Assembly (NCBI GenBank): GCA_965217175.1 | Contig: OZ244251.1 | Span: 2,418,001-2,482,000 of the forward strand | From: Bin87 sp965217175 | Lineage (GTDB): Bacteria; Chloroflexota; Dehalococcoidia; Lucifugimonadales; UBA3495 | Reading direction: 5' to 3' | DNA length: 64,000 bases | Shown here: in pieces, positions 60,942 to 64,000 of the stretch | Layout: the number at the start of each line of letters is the position of its first letter | Numbering within the stretch: the first letter of the stretch is position 1 | Made by a program: the position numbers and the translations under genes | The notes under the pieces: generated by a model | What the model saw: only the letters and a program-made list of their open reading frames with translations | What the model was told of the DNA's origin: nothing | Databases searched by the model: none

Positions 60942-62348
60942 CTAGATTGGAGGACGGGTCTCGTACCAACGGGCATATTGCTGGTACGTGTACGCGGCCT
61001 GAATAACGCCGGGTTCATCGAACGGTTTGCCCGCGATCTGCATCCCGATGGGCAGCCCGTCTTCGCTGAATCCGCACGGCACTGAAATAGCCGGCAGTCC
61101 GGTTACGTTGAATGGAGCGGTGAAGCTGCGCCCCCGGACGGTTGCGGTTGGATCGTAACCTTCGAAGGCAGGCGCCGGTTGCGTCATGGTTGGGGTCACC
61201 AGAAGGTCTACCTTTTTGAGCACCTCGCCAAACTCACGGCGAGCCCAGGACCGAACGCGCTGCGCCTGCAAATAGTCTGCGGCGCTCATCAACGCTCCGA
61301 TGCGGAATCGTCCGCGCACGATCTCGCCGAATTCCTGGGGCCGGCTTTTTAGATTCGGCTCGTGATACGCGTAGGCTTCGCTGACCATGATCACCGAGTT
61401 GGCGGCCCGGACGTATTCCAGACTGGGCAGGGACACTTCTTCCACCTGAGCGCCCAGCTCTTGCAGCACTGTCACCGCCTTCTCAACCGCGGCCACGACT
61501 TCGGGACTGACGCTGGGGTCGGCATCAAAAAAGTAGTGCCTGGGCAGGCCAATCTTCACGCCGCGGATGTTTTCTCGCAGGGAAAGCGAGTAATCCGGCA
61601 CCGGTGCGCGACTGGACGTGGGATCCTTCGGGTCGTGGCCGGCGATAGCCTGCAGCATGTACGCGGTGTCTTCCACCGTCCACGTCATGGGCCCGGCATG
61701 ATCCTGGGACCAGCTGAGAGTCACCACGCCAAAACGGCTGACGCGGCCGTAGGTGGCTTTGAGGCCCACGATGCCGCACAATGAGGCCGGTCCCCTGATG
61801 GATCCGCCCGTGCATGATCCCAAAGCCCCCAGGCATTGGCCCGAAGCTACTGCCGAACCCGAGCCGCTGCTGGACCCGCCGGTAATGTGGTCCAGGTTCC
61901 ACGGGTTGCAGGCCGGCTCGAACGGTGTGGTCCAATCGGGACCGCCGAGGGCGAATTCGTGCATGGCCAGTTTACCCAGCAGGATCCCACCAGCCGCCTT
62001 CAGCCGGGCCGTGGTGGTCGCATCCACGGTGGGAACACGTTCAATGTCCACTCGGGACCCGGACGTGGTGCGGACGCCGGCAGTGTCGTACAGGTCTTTG
62101 AGCGCGAAGGGTATGCCGTGCATCGGGCCTTTATATTCGCCCCGCAGAATTTCCGATTCGGCGACCCGCGCCTGCTCCAGTGCATCGTCGGCCAACAGGA
62201 GGATGAACGAATGCAACCGGTCGTCGGTTTCCTGAATTCGTTCCAGACAAGCCCTGGTCAATTCAACCGGTGAAAGCTCGCCCTTGCGCATCAATTCGCC
62301 GGCCTGGTGAATGGTCAAAAAATGCAATTCAGTGTTAGATGCAACCAT
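60942..62348 (-). CDS. Amidase-signature hydrolase (GatA-like)
   Basis: A 468-residue amidase. The Ser-cisSer-Lys triad is visible: Lys84 in FALKDLYDT, the cis-Ser in GGSSSGSGSAVASG (about 159) and the nucleophile Ser183 in GGSIRGPASLCG. It could hydrolyse an amide in catabolism or be a GatA of the tRNA-dependent amidotransferase. No gatB lies nearby, but a small GatC-like gene is directly upstream. Amidase plus small subunit pairs of the AtzE/AtzG kind exist, and I favour a catabolic amidase. Confidence 0.9.
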   Translation of the reverse strand: MVASNTELHFLTIHQAGELMRKGELSPVELTRACLERIQETDDRLHSFILLLADDALEQARVAESEILRGEYKGPMHGIPFALKDLYDTAGVRTTSGSRVDIERVPTVDATTTARLKAAGGILLGKLAMHEFALGGPDWTTPFEPACNPWNLDHITGGSSSGSGSAVASGQCLGALGSCTGGSIRGPASLCGIVGLKATYGRVSRFGVVTLSWSQDHAGPMTWTVEDTAYMLQAIAGHDPKDPTSSRAPVPDYSLSLRENIRGVKIGLPRHYFFDADPSVSPEVVAAVEKAVTVLQELGAQVEEVSLPSLEYVRAANSVIMVSEAYAYHEPNLKSRPQEFGEIVRGRFRIGALMSAADYLQAQRVRSWARREFGEVLKKVDLLVTPTMTQPAPAFEGYDPTATVRGRSFTAPFNVTGLPAISVPCGFSEDGLPIGMQIAGKPFDEPGVIQAAYTYQQYARWYETRPPI

Positions 62349-62396
62349 GTGATTTCCTCTCCTTGGACAGACGCGGCCCCTGACAAGATCGCCAGG

Positions 62397-62603
62397 TTAG
62401 CTATCTGGCCAGTCGGGATGGAACTCCACGACCATTTCTTCGGAACCGAACTCAAGGGTGTGGAGTTGCTCGGCGTAGGCCGCATAAAGGGCATACACCG
62501 GCATGAGGTCCTCAAGTTCCTGTTGGTCCATGCCGAGACCGGCCCGGTCAGCCATCAGCTTGAATTCTTCTATAGAAATTTCACCAGGTTCAGGCATAAC
62601 CAT
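62397..62603 (-). CDS. Small GatC/AtzG-like partner of the amidase
   Basis: A 68-residue acidic helical protein: EISIEEFKLMADRAGLGMDQ, then ELEDLMPVYALYAAYAEQLH and a C-terminal FHPDW. The pattern of a short helix pair resembles GatC or AtzG proteins that stabilise an amidase. It is 48 bases before the amidase gene, on the same strand. A ribosome site (GGAGGA) precedes the start. The homology is from pattern and context, not from a search. Confidence 0.6.
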   Translation of the reverse strand: MVMPEPGEISIEEFKLMADRAGLGMDQQELEDLMPVYALYAAYAEQLHTLEFGSEEMVVEFHPDWPDS

Positions 62604-62665
62604 TCCTCCAGATCGTAGCCGAATTCCGGCCTCGCATTAAGGAAACCGGTAGTGTGGGTAGCCCG

Positions 62666-62671
62666 ATTATA
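62666..62671 (-). promoter_or_regulatory. Candidate -10 box of the amidase operon
   Basis: On the minus strand a perfect TATAAT (62671-62666) lies 63 bases before the small GatC-like gene. No matching -35 hexamer is found at the usual distance, so the call is tentative. The gap 62604-62877 holds no gene. Confidence 0.35.
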
Positions 62672-62877
62672 CATCCACGACGCATTGGCCGCGCTACACG
62701 CTATGGCAACGGAACGTCTGTTGGGAAACATCGGTTGGGGTCGCCGGCAGACCCACGCCGCAACCGACGGAGCGCCGTAGGGCACTCTGGCCGGCGGTTC
62801 AGTCTGTAGCAAACTATCTACAACAAGGATGGCGAGTGGTAGGATGGCGGCATACAGCACGGGGAGGAACGGTAGAC

Positions 62878-63909
62878 ATGGCTACCCACATGTACATTTC
62901 GCTGCAACAGGACGACACCATCGCGCAGTACGATATGAACCCAGGCACTGGGGCATTGCAGCGGCTGGCGGCATTTCCGTTGGCCGGGATGCCGGCTCCG
63001 ATGGCGGTGGATCCGCAGAAGCGTTTTCTGTTCGTGGGCCGCCGCTTACCGGGTGCGTTTGGTATGTCTAGCTTCGGCATAGACCCGGGAACAGGTAGCC
63101 TCCAACCGTTGAGCCACGTCGATCTGGAAGGCGACCCGGTGCATGTTTCAACGGACAAAACGGGCAACCATCTGCTTTCAGCCTATTATTACCAGGCCCG
63201 CACTGGGGTACACGCATTCACCGCCGACGGTCAGTTGAACGCTTCACCCACCGAATGGCGGGAGACTGGCATCGGCGCCCATTACATCCAAACCGATCCC
63301 TCGAATCGTTTCGCATTCGTGCCGCACATCGCCGAGGGTTCACAAACTGGCATGAACGCCATCTTTCAGTTCAGGTTTGACCAGGCAACCGGCAACCTCT
63401 CTCCCAACAATCCCGACCGGGTGGTACCGAACTCTCCGGAAGGGCCACGGCACATCTGCTTCAACCCCAATCTGAACGTGGTGTATTCATCGAACGAGCA
63501 AGGGTGCAGCGTTACCGCATACAATTTCGACCCTGAGGCCGGTACTCTGGCGCCTTTCCAGACGGTGCCCACGCTTCCGGAGAATTACGACGGAAGGAAC
63601 TCCTGCTCACAGATTCAGATCACCCCATCCGGTAGTTTCCTGTACGCGCCAAACCGGGGACACAACAGCATCGCCGGGTTCGCGGTGGACGGATCCGACG
63701 GCAGCCTGACGCCCATCGGCAGAGTAGCCACAGAGCCGGTGCCCCGGGTGTTCAGCATCGATCCCACCGGCAACTTCCTGTACGCTGCCGGCCTGGAGTC
63801 GGGCCGCCTGGCATCGTATCGTGTGAACCAGGACAGCGGCACATTGGAGGCTCTGGATGTCTATGACATCGGAAATGGCCCCATGTGGGTGTTGATATTC
63901 GAGCTGTGA
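62878..63909 (+). CDS. Lactonase-family seven-bladed propeller protein (6-phosphogluconolactonase-like)
   Basis: A 343-residue beta-propeller. The repeats run from MYISLQQDDTIAQYDMNPGT and include RFAFVPHIAEGSQTGMNAIF, FNPNLNVVYSSNEQGCSVTA and ITPSGSFLYAPNRGHNSIAG, as in YbhE/Pgl-type lactonases and carboxy-cis,cis-muconate cyclases. It probably opens a sugar or aromatic lactone. The ATG at 62878 follows GGGGAGGA; the frame opens 14 codons earlier. No signal peptide is visible, so it should act in the cytosol. Confidence 0.9.
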   Translation: MATHMYISLQQDDTIAQYDMNPGTGALQRLAAFPLAGMPAPMAVDPQKRFLFVGRRLPGAFGMSSFGIDPGTGSLQPLSHVDLEGDPVHVSTDKTGNHLLSAYYYQARTGVHAFTADGQLNASPTEWRETGIGAHYIQTDPSNRFAFVPHIAEGSQTGMNAIFQFRFDQATGNLSPNNPDRVVPNSPEGPRHICFNPNLNVVYSSNEQGCSVTAYNFDPEAGTLAPFQTVPTLPENYDGRNSCSQIQITPSGSFLYAPNRGHNSIAGFAVDGSDGSLTPIGRVATEPVPRVFSIDPTGNFLYAAGLESGRLASYRVNQDSGTLEALDVYDIGNGPMWVLIFEL

Positions 63910-64000
63910 TCGCCTGGCCACTCTAAATGCAACCTGCTTTGCGGCAGTCCGTACCGCCAGGATCGAGGCGTCGTGTCAGTTCGCATGACGGACGAGCATC

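Overview
The window looks like a chromosomal segment of a free-living, probably marine member of the Chloroflexota, most like the SAR202-type Dehalococcoidia. The placement is inferred from gene content: UGSC-family selenoprotein, enolase-superfamily enzyme, luciferase-like (possibly F420-dependent) oxidoreductase, hopanoid genes, nickel SOD, and PT-rich surface proteins with a short Arg tail. No rRNA or taxonomic marker was compared. Coding density is high. I see no prophage, IS element or CRISPR array. One tRNA gene (Ser, UGA anticodon) is present.

Layout. 1-2.0 kb: decayed surface-protein fragments, a repeat and an alcohol dehydrogenase. 2.2-3.7 kb: nickel SOD and an SPFH protein with a one-base frameshift. 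3.8-12.5 kb (minus strand): a tetrapyrrole operon running from a MerR-like regulator through AhbA/B-type siroheme decarboxylase, Met8-type siroheme synthase, HemA, HemC, CobA-HemD fusion, HemB and HemL. Together these take glutamyl-tRNA to siroheme and on to didecarboxysiroheme, which points to the siroheme-dependent heme route. 12.8-18.3 kb: Pcm, a VOC protein, AroK-AroB, a TauE exporter and Tgt. 18.3-21.4 kb (minus): a possible operon of an enolase-superfamily enzyme, an aspartic protease, a conserved protein and a UGSC selenoprotein read through an in-frame TGA.

21.6-28.2 kb: HtpX, a cyclase-family hydrolase, Fmt, a long structured leader RNA with a tiny ORF, RpsP-KhpA-RimM, MoaD-MoaE and an M20 peptidase. 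28.4-38.5 kb: a hopanoid cluster (prenyl synthase, HpnH, HpnG, HpnA, Shc, YjbQ, HpnC, HpnD, HpnE) with a good promoter ahead of it; this can make hopene from prenyl diphosphates and attach the adenosyl-derived side chain. 38.5-42.6 kb: four closely spaced enzymes (class II aldolase, epimerase, nucleoside hydrolase, phosphodiesterase-like) that look catabolic.

42.6-50.9 kb: tRNA-Ser, an NHL propeller, a DUF1501/DUF1800 pair, a His-rich secreted protein next to a cupredoxin-like lipoprotein, citrate synthase and a luciferase-like oxidoreductase. 51.3-59.6 kb: a giant surface protein broken at a poly-C tract, then a receptor Ser/Thr kinase whose outer domain resembles a metallopeptidase without its HExxH site, then a DUF502 membrane protein. 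59.6-63.9 kb: metallophosphoesterase, amidase with a small GatC-like partner, and a lactonase-type propeller.

Most notable items: the recoded TGA selenoprotein, the structured RNA before rpsP, the siroheme-type heme operon, the kinase with a pseudo-peptidase ectodomain, and the poly-C frameshift in the surface protein.
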